From Mycobacterium xenopi (GTDB lineage: Bacteria > Actinomycetota > Actinomycetes > Mycobacteriales > Mycobacteriaceae): a stretch of 64,000 nucleotides of DNA. Below are positions 34,501 through 43,092 of the stretch, piece after piece (position 1 is the stretch's first letter; every line of letters begins with the position of its first letter). The stretch spans positions 2,108,001-2,172,000 of the forward strand of contig NZ_AP022314.1 in assembly GCF_009936235.1 (NCBI RefSeq), in the 5' to 3' direction. The notes below the pieces were generated by a model. It was not told the DNA's origin. It worked only from the letters and a program-made list of their open reading frames with translations, and did no database searches. A program made the position numbers and the translations under genes.

Positions 34501-36105
34501 ATGCCGGAGGTCACGCGGGTTCCTGTACTTATCGTCGGCGCCGGCGCCGGGGGGCTGGCCACCTCGGCGTTACTGGCCAAACATGGCGTTCGCTCGCTGC
34601 TAGTGGAAAAGCGGCGAGAGATCTTCATTTACCCGAAAGCTCGCAACTTGAGCTTCCGCAGCCTGGAGATCCTGCGGCGTTTGGGGCTCGGTGACGAGAT
34701 GCATGCCGTCGCGGAGCATGTTTCGGACCTCGTCGTCAAGCCGATGCTCAACAGCGCCGAAGAAGAACCGGGCATGGACATCGACGCCATTTTCGCCCCC
34801 TTCGACGGACTGAGCCCCGAGCCGTCGGCGCAGTATCTACCCCAGAGCCGACTGGAGCCGATGCTGGTGCGCGAAACTCGCCAGCATGGCAACGAAGTCC
34901 GCTACGGGACGGAATTGCCGTCGTTCGAGCAGGACGATGAGGGCGTGGCAGCCGTTGTGCGCGAACGCGATTCGGGCGCGACCGAAACGATACGAGCAGA
35001 CTATCTCGTCGCCGCCGACGGCGTGCACAGCCCGGTGCGGGACTCGCTTGCCATTACCACGTCGGGGTACGGCGCGGTACCGATCTTCGTCGTCTTCATC
35101 TACTTTAAGGCGCCTTGGCGAAAGTTCGTGCCGCAGTTAGGCGACGGGGACGGCGTTCAAGTCAAAAACGCTGACGCGGACGGCATATTCCTGGTGGTCG
35201 AGGGCGACTTCGGCATATTCATCACCACCTACTTCCCCGACAAAGGTGAAACTGCCGAGCAGTTCACTAGGCAGCGGTGCGCGGAGATACTCACCAAGGC
35301 AATCGGCGAGCAGATCGACCTGGAGATCGTCGACGTCGCCACGTGGCAGCCGTACGAGCGCGTAGCCGACCAATTCCAATGCCGCCGAGTCTTTCTGGTC
35401 GGTGACGCCGCCCACACCATGCCACCGTTCAAGGCCGGGGGAGCCAACACTGCCATCCAGAGCGCAGACAACCTAGCGTGGAAGCTCGCCGCCGTCTTGA
35501 ACGGCGTGGCCGGGCCGGAGCTGCTGAGTACTTATCACACCGAGCGCCATCCGGTCGGTCGCTTCAACGCTCGTCAGTCCCTCACCGGTCCGGCACTTGC
35601 CTTCCTGCGGTTGGACGACAACCGGCCGCAGTTGCCGCCGGACGAGGAAGCGCCGATGTTCGCGCTCCTCATCGGCTACCAATACCGCTCTGCTGCGGTT
35701 GTTTCCGACGAACCTGCCCCGGCGAACGGGGACGACGTGTCGCTGGTTGAGGAACTGCGCGGACAACCCGGTACGCGGGTGCCGCATGCCTGGGTGTACC
35801 GCGATGGCAAGCGAGTTTCCACCCTGGACCTGGTCGGTTCTGGGTTCACTCTGTTCATCGGAGATGACGGTGCCGCATGGTCTGACGCCGCAGTCTCCGC
35901 GTCGAGGGGTGTACCGATCAGCGTGCAGCGCATCGGAACCGGAGTCGACGTCGACGGCACCTGGGCAGCCGTCACCGGACTTACGCGCGCCGGTGCGTTG
36001 TTGGTGCGCCCCGATGATTTCGTCGCCTGGCGCGCAGACAGGCTTCCACCTGACCCGAAAGAGGAGCTTCACCAAGCGATTACGGCTATCCTCGCCCGGC
36101 GGTAA
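34501..36105 (+). CDS. FAD-dependent aromatic monooxygenase (PheA/TfdB type)
   Basis: 534-residue class A flavoprotein hydroxylase: N-terminal PVLIVGAGAGGLATSALLAK dinucleotide loop, ADYLVAADGVHSPVR (DG motif) near residue 175, and VFLVGDAAHTMPPFKAGGAN (GD motif) near residue 300, followed by a C-terminal thioredoxin-like domain. It would hydroxylate an aromatic or polyketide ring using NAD(P)H and oxygen. It has its own AT-rich promoter region with palindromes and is followed by a TetR gene. I recall no counterpart between glpD1 and accD6 in M. tuberculosis, so it is probably accessory. Confidence 0.88.
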   Translation: MPEVTRVPVLIVGAGAGGLATSALLAKHGVRSLLVEKRREIFIYPKARNLSFRSLEILRRLGLGDEMHAVAEHVSDLVVKPMLNSAEEEPGMDIDAIFAPFDGLSPEPSAQYLPQSRLEPMLVRETRQHGNEVRYGTELPSFEQDDEGVAAVVRERDSGATETIRADYLVAADGVHSPVRDSLAITTSGYGAVPIFVVFIYFKAPWRKFVPQLGDGDGVQVKNADADGIFLVVEGDFGIFITTYFPDKGETAEQFTRQRCAEILTKAIGEQIDLEIVDVATWQPYERVADQFQCRRVFLVGDAAHTMPPFKAGGANTAIQSADNLAWKLAAVLNGVAGPELLSTYHTERHPVGRFNARQSLTGPALAFLRLDDNRPQLPPDEEAPMFALLIGYQYRSAAVVSDEPAPANGDDVSLVEELRGQPGTRVPHAWVYRDGKRVSTLDLVGSGFTLFIGDDGAAWSDAAVSASRGVPISVQRIGTGVDVDGTWAAVTGLTRAGALLVRPDDFVAWRADRLPPDPKEELHQAITAILARR

Positions 36106-36137
36106 GCACTTTTCGACCCGTGAAGGTTGCTGACTAT

Positions 36138-36160
36138 TGACCAATATGGTATTTTGGTCA
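36138..36160. promoter_or_regulatory. 23-base palindrome upstream of second TetR gene
   Basis: Perfect seven-base arms TGACCAA and TTGGTCA surround a nine-base AT-rich centre, itself partly symmetric. It ends 26 bases before the TetR start codon at 36187. Strength of symmetry and position suggest a TetR autoregulatory operator over the promoter. Confidence 0.6.
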
Positions 36161-36186
36161 GCATATATCGGACCGGAGGGCGGGCG

Positions 36187-36915
36187 ATGGTGGAGCGTTC
36201 TCGGGTCGATCGCGTGCAGCGGGCCGACCGGATCCTCGATACCGCACGTGACCTGCTGCTGCGCTGGGGCTATCGGCGGGTGACCATCGATGAGCTGGCT
36301 CGCCGTGCGGGGGTCGGCAAGGGAACCGTCTACCTGCACTGGCGGTCTCGTGAGGAGCTCTTCCACGCGGTCAGCGCTCGTGAGGCGGCGGGGATGACGG
36401 ACGCGGTCGTCGATGCGCTGCGAAACGACCCCGCCGAAGTGGCGCTGCACCGTTACCTGCGGCGGCTGTTCGTCGAAGCGATGCGCCGTCCCGTGCTTCG
36501 GGCGCTCTATACCCGCGACGCCGACACCCTCGACACGTTCCTCGCCTCGGCGAACCATCGGCGGCTGGAGGAAACCAAGCTCGGCGTCAATCGAGATTAT
36601 CTGAGTGTGCTTGCCGCCGAGGGCATGCTGCGTGCGGAACTGCGCCCCACCGACCTCGACTACACCTTGCCCAACATCGTGTTCGGCTTCTTCGCCGCCG
36701 AACCGTTTCTGCCGCCGAGCATCCGGTTGAGCCTGGAACAGAAGGCCGATCAGCTCGCCGACACCGTGCGCCGCGCCTTCGAGCCGGCCGACGCACCGGA
36801 CAAGCAGCGACTGAAACGCGCTGCGAACAAAGCGATCCCGATATTCGACCGACTTGCCCGCGACTACCGGGCCACGGCATACGGAGGCGATCACGATGAC
36901 CGAGCTGGCTGCTGA
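36187..36915 (+). CDS. TetR family regulator
   Basis: 242 residues, longer than the usual TetR by about 40. Helix-turn-helix VTIDELARRAGVGKGTVYLHW lies near residues 34-54. GGAGGG at 36175-36180 fixes the ATG at 36187 over 36127. The palindrome just upstream is its likely operator. Its end overlaps the methyltransferase by 20 bases. It probably controls this cassette, possibly including the flavin monooxygenase before it, in response to an aromatic or lipophilic ligand; this is inference. Confidence 0.88.
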   Translation: MVERSRVDRVQRADRILDTARDLLLRWGYRRVTIDELARRAGVGKGTVYLHWRSREELFHAVSAREAAGMTDAVVDALRNDPAEVALHRYLRRLFVEAMRRPVLRALYTRDADTLDTFLASANHRRLEETKLGVNRDYLSVLAAEGMLRAELRPTDLDYTLPNIVFGFFAAEPFLPPSIRLSLEQKADQLADTVRRAFEPADAPDKQRLKRAANKAIPIFDRLARDYRATAYGGDHDDRAGC

Positions 36916-37675
36916 CCTTGCGCACCCCCGGGGACGATATGGAGTCGACGGCGATTACCGGCTGATTCCCGCACCGGTGGTGTTCACGATCTATGCGCTG
37001 TTGTGCCTCAGCGCAGCGGTTTTGGCGGTCAGGTGGCTGGTGGACGGGCGTGTCCTCGCTGGAGTGGCGGCGGCCGTGGTGGCCGTCGTGTTGAGTGCCG
37101 CCGGCGCGGGCATCATGCGGTTCAGCCGGCGCGGAAAATTCGAGGTATGGGCGCGCCTGCTCACCGACTTGAATTTAAGGGGCGACGAACGCGTGCTCGA
37201 CCTTGGCTGCGGGCGTGGGGCGGTGCTGTTGGCGGCGGCGAAGTTGGTGCCGCGGGGAAGCACTGTGGGAGTGGACATTTGGCGGGAGGACCAGACTGGC
37301 AACTGCATGGCGGCCACGCTGGCCAACGCCGAGGCAGAAGGCGTGGCCGACCGCGTTCAGCTGCACACTCGCGACATGACCGACCTGCAGTTCCCGGACG
37401 CGTCCTTCGATGTGGTCGTCAGCAGCCTGGCGATCCACAACTTGCCTGGCAACAAGGCGCGGCTGGCTGCGATCGATGAAGCGGTCCGCGTGCTGCGGCC
37501 GGGCGGTCGCCTGGTGATCGCCGACATCGGCTTCACGCGTCTGTACGCCCGCCGATTACGGCAATGCGGCATGGAAAACGTCGAGCGTCGAGACTTGGGG
37601 TGGCGTGGTTGGTGGGGCCTGCCGCTGATCCGCACGCACGCCGTCACGGCGACCAAGCCACTGGCTCAGCGGTGA
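36896..37675 (+). CDS. membrane-anchored SAM-dependent methyltransferase
   Basis: 259 residues. The N-terminal 80 contain two membrane helices (VVFTIYALLCLSAAVLAV and VLAGVAAAVVAVVLSAAGAG). A class I methyltransferase domain follows with motif I VLDLGCGRGAVLL near residue 100, an acidic VGVDIW and motif IV-like FDVVVSSLAIHNL. GGAGGCGA precedes the ATG at 36896, which lies inside the TetR gene end. Such proteins methylate quinones, lipids or small molecules at the membrane. A product of the monooxygenase is a possible substrate. Confidence 0.85.
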   Translation: MTELAADLAHPRGRYGVDGDYRLIPAPVVFTIYALLCLSAAVLAVRWLVDGRVLAGVAAAVVAVVLSAAGAGIMRFSRRGKFEVWARLLTDLNLRGDERVLDLGCGRGAVLLAAAKLVPRGSTVGVDIWREDQTGNCMAATLANAEAEGVADRVQLHTRDMTDLQFPDASFDVVVSSLAIHNLPGNKARLAAIDEAVRVLRPGGRLVIADIGFTRLYARRLRQCGMENVERRDLGWRGWWGLPLIRTHAVTATKPLAQR

Positions 37676-37679
37676 CCGC

Positions 37680-38161
37680 AACGCCCGTATCGTAAGGAAC
37701 GCGCTGGAAGAGGCGTTTCTTCATCCGCCGGTATGGGACTTGTATCCGGAGTGGTTGCACCAGAGATACAAGGCTGTGAACGCCCGGCTCAGCGACGTGG
37801 GAGCCGGGCGCATTCGTCTCATGGACGCGGCGGGAATCGACATGCAGGTGCTCACCCACGTGCAGCCCGGTGTGCAGATCCTCTCGGATGCGGACGCCGA
37901 ATTGGCCGTTGCCGTAAGCCGAGAAGTCAACGACTGGCTGGCTGAGGCGATCGCCGCACACCCAAGACGGCTCACGGGCTTTGCCATGCTGCCGACCCAG
38001 TCACCCGGCGCCACTTCGGGTTGGCATCCTTGGACACGGCTGACCCGGTACTGCGGTTCCAAGCTGGCCCTCCCGCACGCGCCGCAGCGAAACAACTTGC
38101 AACCCGGATGGTTTCAGCCAACAGTGTGGCGCCCGCGCCGACGGACACCGAGTTCTTCTAA
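37680..38161 (+). pseudogene. amidohydrolase remnant fused to unrelated coding-like tail
   Basis: From about 37680 the frame reads LEEAFLHPPVWDLYP, then GAGRIRLMDAAGIDMQVLTH and HPRRLTGFAMLPTQSP, which are the N-terminal quarter of an amidohydrolase of the aminocarboxymuconate-semialdehyde decarboxylase type. No good start codon precedes it, and similarity ends abruptly near 38010, leaving out the metal-binding barrel. Immediately after, another frame reads ASLDTADPVLRFQAGPPARA and ends at a TAA at 38159-38161, looking like the end of a second, unidentified gene. The region looks like a deletion scar. No functional product is expected. Confidence 0.55.
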
Positions 38162-38469
38162 GCCCACCTTCGCCAACGGCGGCCACACCACGCGCTAGGG
38201 CTGGGTCACACCTGCCACTTATGTACCTGCCAGAGTAGAGGCACACTATTCGCCCGCCTACGAGCGAATCGTGTTGTTCTGATTTTGCGGGTGAGATAGG
38301 CGCACGCGCCGACATAGCCACCGGGATTGTGCGGTTCTATACGCCTGTGTCGGCGTGTCGCGTACGAAACCGCACATTCGACGACATTTCATGTCAACGC
38401 TAGGAGCGAGAATCGCTGATAGGCGGGCACAACCACCATCCCCCCGCTGGAGACAAAGACGTGACCCAA
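38162..38469. other. intergenic region before the accD6 terminator
   Basis: About 300 bases without a credible gene, more AT-rich than the flanks around 38220-38290. I see no recognisable RNA or repeat apart from the hairpin that follows at 38470. It separates the amidohydrolase scar from the convergent end of the mycolate operon. Confidence 0.4.
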
Positions 38470-38515
38470 GACGCAAAAGCCCCTGAAAACAAAAGTTTTC
38501 GGTGTCTTTTGCGTC
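38470..38515 (-). terminator. long hairpin downstream of accD6
   Basis: Perfect ten-base arms GACGCAAAAG (38470-38479) and CTTTTGCGTC (38506-38515) enclose a second stem GAAAAC/GTTTTC (38485-38490 with 38495-38500). It lies 9 bases beyond the accD6 stop on the leftward strand. As a stem-loop at the end of the five-gene operon it is a likely transcription terminator or 3' stabiliser. There is no long U-run, as is common in mycobacteria. Confidence 0.7.
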
Positions 38516-38524
38516 TGCTCGTGC

Positions 38525-39943
38525 TTACAGCGGGATGTTCTTATGCCGACCGCGGCGCGCCGGCGCCTCGGCCAGCGCCTGGGTCAGCTTGCTGCGGGTG
38601 TGCGCCGGGTCGATCTTCTCGTCGACGACACCGATGTCGATCGCACTGTCGACGCCACCGGCGATGCGCTCATGCTCGGCGGCCAGCGCGTCGTGCAAGG
38701 CCTCGCGCTCGTGTTCAGGCGCCGCCGCCAGTTTCTTGCGGTGCAGAATCCCGACCGCCGCCTTGGCGCCCATCACCGCGACCTCGGCGTCGGGCCAAGC
38801 AAACACCTTGGTGGCGCCCAGCGAGCGGGAGTTCATCGCAATGTAGGCCCCGCCGTAGATCTTTCGGGTCACCAGCGTGACCCGCGGGACCGTGCACTCG
38901 CCGAACGCGTGCAACAGTTTGGCGCCGCGGCGCACCACGCCGCCCCACTCCTCGCCGACACCGGGCAGATATCCCGGCACGTCGACCACACAGATCAGCG
39001 GAATCCCGAACGCATCACAGAGCCGCACGAACCGCGCTGCCTTCTCGGCGCTTTCAGAGTTCAGGCAACCGCCCAAGCGCAGCGGGTTGTTGGCCAGCAC
39101 ACCCACGGTGCGTCCGGAGAGCCGACCCAGCCCTATCACCATCGACGGCGCCCACTTGGATTGGAACTCCTCGAACGTGCCCTCGTCGAGCAGCCCGTGC
39201 ACGATGGGGTGCACGTCATAGGCGCGCCGAGGCGATTCCGGCAGCAGCGCATGCAGATCGATGTCGCCGGCCTCGGCCTTGCTGCGGTCGAAATGCCCTT
39301 GCTGGCAGAACAATCCGACCAGGCGCCGGCCGCGTGCGTAAGCGTCGAGTTCGTCGTCGGCGACGATGTGACACACCCCCGACTTCTTGTGGTGGGTCGT
39401 CGGCCCGCCGAGCGACGCCATGTCGACGTCCTCGCCGGTGACGCTGCGCACCACATCGGGTCCGGTGACGAAGATCCGGCTGTCCGGGGCCATCACGATC
39501 ACGTCGGTCAGCGCCGGGCCGTACGCGGCACCGCCGGCGGCGAAGCCGACGACTACCGAGATCTGCGGGACGTAGCCGGACGCGCGGATCATCGCCTCGA
39601 ACACCAACCCGACCGCGTGCAGGGCACGTACGCCCTCGGCAAGCCGGGCCCCGCCGGAGTGCCAGATACCGACGATCGGGCACTGCTCCTCGACGGCGGT
39701 GTCGTAGGCGTCGACGATGTGCGCGCAGCCCTCCACGCCCATGGCCCCGCCCATCACGGTGCCGTCGGTGCAAAACGCGATGGTCCGCACGCCGTTGACG
39801 GTGCCCGCGGCGGCCAGCACCCCCGAGCGGTCCCGCTCGTGCAGCAGTTCCACGCTGTCGTCGTCGAAGAACGTCGACAGCCGCAGCAGCGGATCGCGTG
39901 GATCAAGTGATTCGCCAACCGCGTCGGGGGCCATGATCGTCAT
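38525..39943 (-). CDS. accD6: acetyl/propionyl-CoA carboxylase beta subunit AccD6
   Basis: 472-residue carboxyltransferase with N- and C-terminal crotonase-like halves, including IWHSGGARLAEGV, VVVGFAAGGAAYGPAL, FVTGPDVVRSVTGE and the C-half VDVPGYLPGVGEEW and RKIYGGAYIAM motifs. Orthologous to M. tuberculosis Rv2247. With a biotinylated AccA subunit it makes malonyl-CoA for fatty and mycolic acid synthesis. GGAGGAGA precedes the ATG. It is the last gene of the fabD-acpM-kasA-kasB-accD6 operon, 30 bases after kasB, and is followed by a strong hairpin. Confidence 0.95.
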   Translation of the reverse strand: MTIMAPDAVGESLDPRDPLLRLSTFFDDDSVELLHERDRSGVLAAAGTVNGVRTIAFCTDGTVMGGAMGVEGCAHIVDAYDTAVEEQCPIVGIWHSGGARLAEGVRALHAVGLVFEAMIRASGYVPQISVVVGFAAGGAAYGPALTDVIVMAPDSRIFVTGPDVVRSVTGEDVDMASLGGPTTHHKKSGVCHIVADDELDAYARGRRLVGLFCQQGHFDRSKAEAGDIDLHALLPESPRRAYDVHPIVHGLLDEGTFEEFQSKWAPSMVIGLGRLSGRTVGVLANNPLRLGGCLNSESAEKAARFVRLCDAFGIPLICVVDVPGYLPGVGEEWGGVVRRGAKLLHAFGECTVPRVTLVTRKIYGGAYIAMNSRSLGATKVFAWPDAEVAVMGAKAAVGILHRKKLAAAPEHEREALHDALAAEHERIAGGVDSAIDIGVVDEKIDPAHTRSKLTQALAEAPARRGRHKNIPL

Positions 39944-39973
39944 CGCAGGTCTCCTCCTCGATTGGTGTTCGGC

Positions 39974-41233
39974 TCAGTAACGACCAAACGCGATTGCGAC
40001 GTTGTGCCCGCCGAATCCGAACGAGTTGTTGATCGCGTAGTTGTAGCTGCCCGGCCGCGGCTTGCCCGCCACCACGTCGAGGTCGATCTCCGGGTCGAGA
40101 TTGACCAGGTTCAGTGTGGGCGGGATGATCTGGTCCCGCAACGCGAGCACGGTCAGGATCGACTCCACCGCGCCGACCGCACCGACCGAATGGCCCAGCG
40201 CCGACTTGGGGGCGTAGACCGCGGCGTTTCCGCCATGGGGGCCAAGCGCGTTGTTGATGGCTTTGCCCTCGGCCACGTCGCCGACCGAGGTGCCGGTGGC
40301 GTGGGCGTTGACGTGGTCGATGTCGCCGGGAGTGAGGTCGGCGAGCTGGATCGCCCGGGTCATCGCATGCCCGGCGCGTTCGCCGTTGGGATCCGGCGCC
40401 ACGATGTGATAGCCGTCGGAGGTGACGGCCGCGCCCATCAACCGAGCCAGGATGTTGGCGCCGCGGGCCTTGGCGTGTTCCTCGGTTTCGATCACCAGCA
40501 ACGCGCCCGCTTCACCGAACACGAACCCGTCGCGGTCCTTGTCGAACGGGCGGCAGGCGCCCGCCGGATCGTCGTTGTTCGTCGACAACACGATGCGCAT
40601 CTGCGCGAACCCGGCGATCGGCACCGCTTCGATCTTCGTCTCGACCCCACCGCAGATCGCGATGTCGGCTTCGCCGAGCACGATCTGCTGCCAGGCCCGC
40701 GCAATGGCCTCCGATCCGGACGAGCACGCCGAGACCGGAGTCATCACCCCGGCTTTGGCGTGCCGGTCCAGCCCCACCGCCGCGGCCGCGGCGTTGGGCA
40801 TGTACATCTGCACCGCCAGCGGTGAAACCGCCTTCAGGCCCCGCACCCGCATGTCGTCGTAACCGAACACCAACTCTTCGGTGGAGCCCATGCCGGTGCC
40901 GATCGACACCGCCAACCGGTTGGTGTCGACCTCGGGCGCGCCGGCGTTGTCCCACACCCGCCGGCCCAGCACCGTGGACATCTTGCCCAGGTATGACAGC
41001 CGGCGGTTCTCGACCCGCGTCAGCTGGGTGTCGAATTCCTCGAGTAGATGCCCGCCGATGCGGACCGGGAGGTCGAACTCCTCCACGAACGGGTCGTCGA
41101 GTTTACGGATCCCACTTTGTCCGTCTAGCAACAACTTCCACGTGGTCTCGGCGTCCGATGCCAGGGCGGTCGTCATGGCAATGCCGGTGACTACCACATG
41201 GGGGAAGGCTTTCCCCGTAACCAGCTCTGTCAT
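39974..41233 (-). CDS. kasB: beta-ketoacyl-ACP synthase KasB
   Basis: 419-residue condensing enzyme. Nucleophile cysteine in VSACSSGSEA, catalytic histidines in NAHATGTSVGD and ALGHSVGAVG, and C-terminal NNSFGFGGHN. The opening TELVTGKAFP matches recalled M. tuberculosis KasB, which starts about 20 residues further upstream in some annotations. It extends long meromycolate chains on AcpM in the FAS-II system; loss in M. tuberculosis shortens mycolates and removes acid-fastness. It lies 82 bases after kasA, closest to accD6. Confidence 0.95.
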   Translation of the reverse strand: MTELVTGKAFPHVVVTGIAMTTALASDAETTWKLLLDGQSGIRKLDDPFVEEFDLPVRIGGHLLEEFDTQLTRVENRRLSYLGKMSTVLGRRVWDNAGAPEVDTNRLAVSIGTGMGSTEELVFGYDDMRVRGLKAVSPLAVQMYMPNAAAAAVGLDRHAKAGVMTPVSACSSGSEAIARAWQQIVLGEADIAICGGVETKIEAVPIAGFAQMRIVLSTNNDDPAGACRPFDKDRDGFVFGEAGALLVIETEEHAKARGANILARLMGAAVTSDGYHIVAPDPNGERAGHAMTRAIQLADLTPGDIDHVNAHATGTSVGDVAEGKAINNALGPHGGNAAVYAPKSALGHSVGAVGAVESILTVLALRDQIIPPTLNLVNLDPEIDLDVVAGKPRPGSYNYAINNSFGFGGHNVAIAFGRY

Positions 41234-41315
41234 GGGTGTCGCGAAGCTTCCTTTCTACTGTCCGGCATCTCCTCGGGTCGTCGGCGGCCCGCGTCGGTGT
41301 CGGACGTCGTGACTT

Positions 41316-42566
41316 TCAGTACCGCCCGAAGGCGAGCGCTACGTTGTGCCCGCCGAAGCCGAACGAGTTGTTGATCGCGTACTGGTAGTTGCCGTAGCGG
41401 GGTTCTCCGGCCACGATGTCGAGATCGATCTCGGGATCGGGTGTCTCGTAGTTCAGCGTGGGCGGGATAACGCCGTCCCGCAGGGTGAGCACCGTGAGCA
41501 CCGACTCCAGCGCACCGACCGCGCCGATGGAGTGGCCCAGCGCCCCCTTGGGGGCATAGACCGCAGCGTGTTCGCATTGGGCGACGCGGATCGCGTTGGC
41601 TTCGGCGGTGTCGCCGATCGGGGTTGCCGTCGCGTGGGCGTTGACGTGGTCAATGTCCTTGGGCGACAAGCCCGCCAGCTCCATGGCCCGCACCATCGCC
41701 TTGCCTGCACGGACCCCGTCGGGCGCCGGCGCGACCATGTGGAAGGCATCGGAGGTGATACCGGCCCCCATCAAGCGGGCCAGCGGCTTAGCGCCGCGGG
41801 CCTTGGCGTGCTCTTCGGTTTCGATGACCATGAGCGCCCCGGCTTCACCGAAGACGAACCCGTCCCGGTCCTTGTCGAACGGTCGGGATGCGCCTTCCGG
41901 GTCGTCGTTGCGGGTCGACATGGCCCGCATCATGGAGAACGCCGCGATGGGCAGCGCCTCGATGCCGCCTTCGACACCGCCGCAGACCGCGATGTCGGCG
42001 TCGCCCAGGATGATCTGCCGCCACGCATGGGCGATGGCTTCCGAACCCGATGAGCACGCCGACACCGGGGCCATCACCCCGGCGCGGGCCCCCAGCTGCA
42101 GGCCGACGGTCGCCGCCGAGCCGTTGGGCATGATCATCTGAACCGCCAGGGGAGACACCTTGCGGGGCCCGCCCTCATTCATCAGGTCGTAGCTTTCGAC
42201 GATTCGCTCGGCGCCGCCCAGGCCGGTGCCGATGACCACCGAGAACCGGTCCGGATCGACCTCCGGGGTGCCGGCGGCCTCCCAGAGCTGACCGGCCAGC
42301 AGCTTGGCCATCCGCTGGACATACGACATGCGCCGCAAGTCCAGCCGGCCCATGTGGGCGTCGATCGGATCCTTCAGATGGCCGCCGATCTTGACCGGCA
42401 GATCCCACTTCGTGACGAACTCGTCTTCGAGAACGTGGATGCCGCTTTCGCCGGCCAGTAAACCCTTCCACGTGCTTTCGATGTCCGCCGCGATCGACGT
42501 TGTCGCTGTGACGGCGGTGACCACAACGCTGGGGAAACCGCCGTTAGCAGTGGAAGGCTTGGTCAC
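41316..42566 (-). CDS. kasA: beta-ketoacyl-ACP synthase KasA
   Basis: 416 residues, the same length as M. tuberculosis KasA. Catalytic cysteine (about 171) in VSACSSGSEA, histidines in NAHATATPIGD and ALGHSIGAVG, ending GGHNVALAFGRY. It performs the essential elongation condensation of FAS-II on AcpM-bound acyl chains and is the target of thiolactomycin. The GTG at 42566 overlaps the acpM stop (GTGA), so the much longer frame that runs through acpM is rejected. The name kasA rather than kasB follows from the TKPSTANGGFPSVVVTAV start and from gene order. Confidence 0.96.
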   Translation of the reverse strand: MTKPSTANGGFPSVVVTAVTATTSIAADIESTWKGLLAGESGIHVLEDEFVTKWDLPVKIGGHLKDPIDAHMGRLDLRRMSYVQRMAKLLAGQLWEAAGTPEVDPDRFSVVIGTGLGGAERIVESYDLMNEGGPRKVSPLAVQMIMPNGSAATVGLQLGARAGVMAPVSACSSGSEAIAHAWRQIILGDADIAVCGGVEGGIEALPIAAFSMMRAMSTRNDDPEGASRPFDKDRDGFVFGEAGALMVIETEEHAKARGAKPLARLMGAGITSDAFHMVAPAPDGVRAGKAMVRAMELAGLSPKDIDHVNAHATATPIGDTAEANAIRVAQCEHAAVYAPKGALGHSIGAVGALESVLTVLTLRDGVIPPTLNYETPDPEIDLDIVAGEPRYGNYQYAINNSFGFGGHNVALAFGRY

Positions 42567-42916
42567 TTGTCCGCTTGGGCTTCCGCAATCCGGGCCCGGA
42601 CGGCTTGGACCTTCTCGGGGTTTTCCGCCTCGATCTTGGCGCGGATCGCCTCGGCCGCCTCGGGGTTTTCTTCCTCGAGCTTCTGGATGTATTCGACGAC
42701 GTCGCCGACGGTGCGCAGCCCGGCGAGGTCCTCGTCGGGGATCTTCACCCCGTACTTGTCCTCGGTCTGCACGGCGATCTCGACCATCGACAGCGAGTCG
42801 ATGTCCAGGTCGTCGACGAACGACTTCTCCGGGGTGACCTCGGAGGGCTCGATGCCGGTGACCTCTTCGATGATCTCGGCGAGGCCGGCGATGATTTCTT
42901 CCTGAGTGACAGGCAC
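42563..42916 (-). CDS. acpM: meromycolate extension acyl carrier protein
   Basis: 117-residue acidic carrier protein with the phosphopantetheine serine at residue 41 in DDLDIDSLSM. The carrier fold covers residues 5-85; the C-terminal 30 residues are the mycobacterial extension (ENPEAAEAIRAKIEAENPEK). The GTG at 42916 is preceded by GAAGGGAAG and matches the known VPVTQEE start, so upstream in-frame starts are rejected. It carries growing meromycolate chains between FAS-II enzymes. Coupled to kasA by the GTGA overlap. Confidence 0.96.
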   Translation of the reverse strand: MPVTQEEIIAGLAEIIEEVTGIEPSEVTPEKSFVDDLDIDSLSMVEIAVQTEDKYGVKIPDEDLAGLRTVGDVVEYIQKLEEENPEAAEAIRAKIEAENPEKVQAVRARIAEAQADK

Positions 42917-43054
42917 AGTGGCTTCCCTTCGTAATGTGTTGTGGTACTGCTGGTTGACGTTTGTGCGGTAGGAGCTCGTTACTTGACGGTGTTCGTGCGT
43001 GGCGAATCTCAAATGCGTAGCGAATCAGCGATATTCGATTGTGGTGCGGGTTGG

Positions 43055-43091
43055 TCGTACGGCAACTGCCTTGCGGCACCGCCTAGTACGA
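43055..43091 (-). other. stem-loop between fabD and acpM
   Basis: Arms TCGTAC (43055-43060) and GTACGA (43086-43091), extended by GGC/GCC across a two-base bulge, form a nine-pair stem directly after the fabD stop in the 176-base fabD-acpM gap. It could attenuate readthrough or act as an RNA-processing point that lets acpM be made in excess of fabD. Function is inferred. Confidence 0.45.
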
Positions 43092-43092
43092 A

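Noticed and set aside
35473..36894. 473-codon minus-strand open frame
   Set aside because: Covers the end of the flavin monooxygenase and the whole TetR gene in antisense, with no recognisable domain.
38543..39910. 455-codon plus-strand open frame
   Set aside because: Antisense to accD6 and composed of His/Arg/Gln-rich sequence without motifs; a GC-frame shadow.
40492..42057. Assembly duplication of kasA and kasB
   Set aside because: The two genes differ throughout and each matches its own known paralogue, so this is the normal tandem arrangement.
42567..43079. Upstream extension of the kasA frame to 43079
   Set aside because: The extension runs through acpM in the wrong frame; the GTG at 42566 gives the exact known KasA length.
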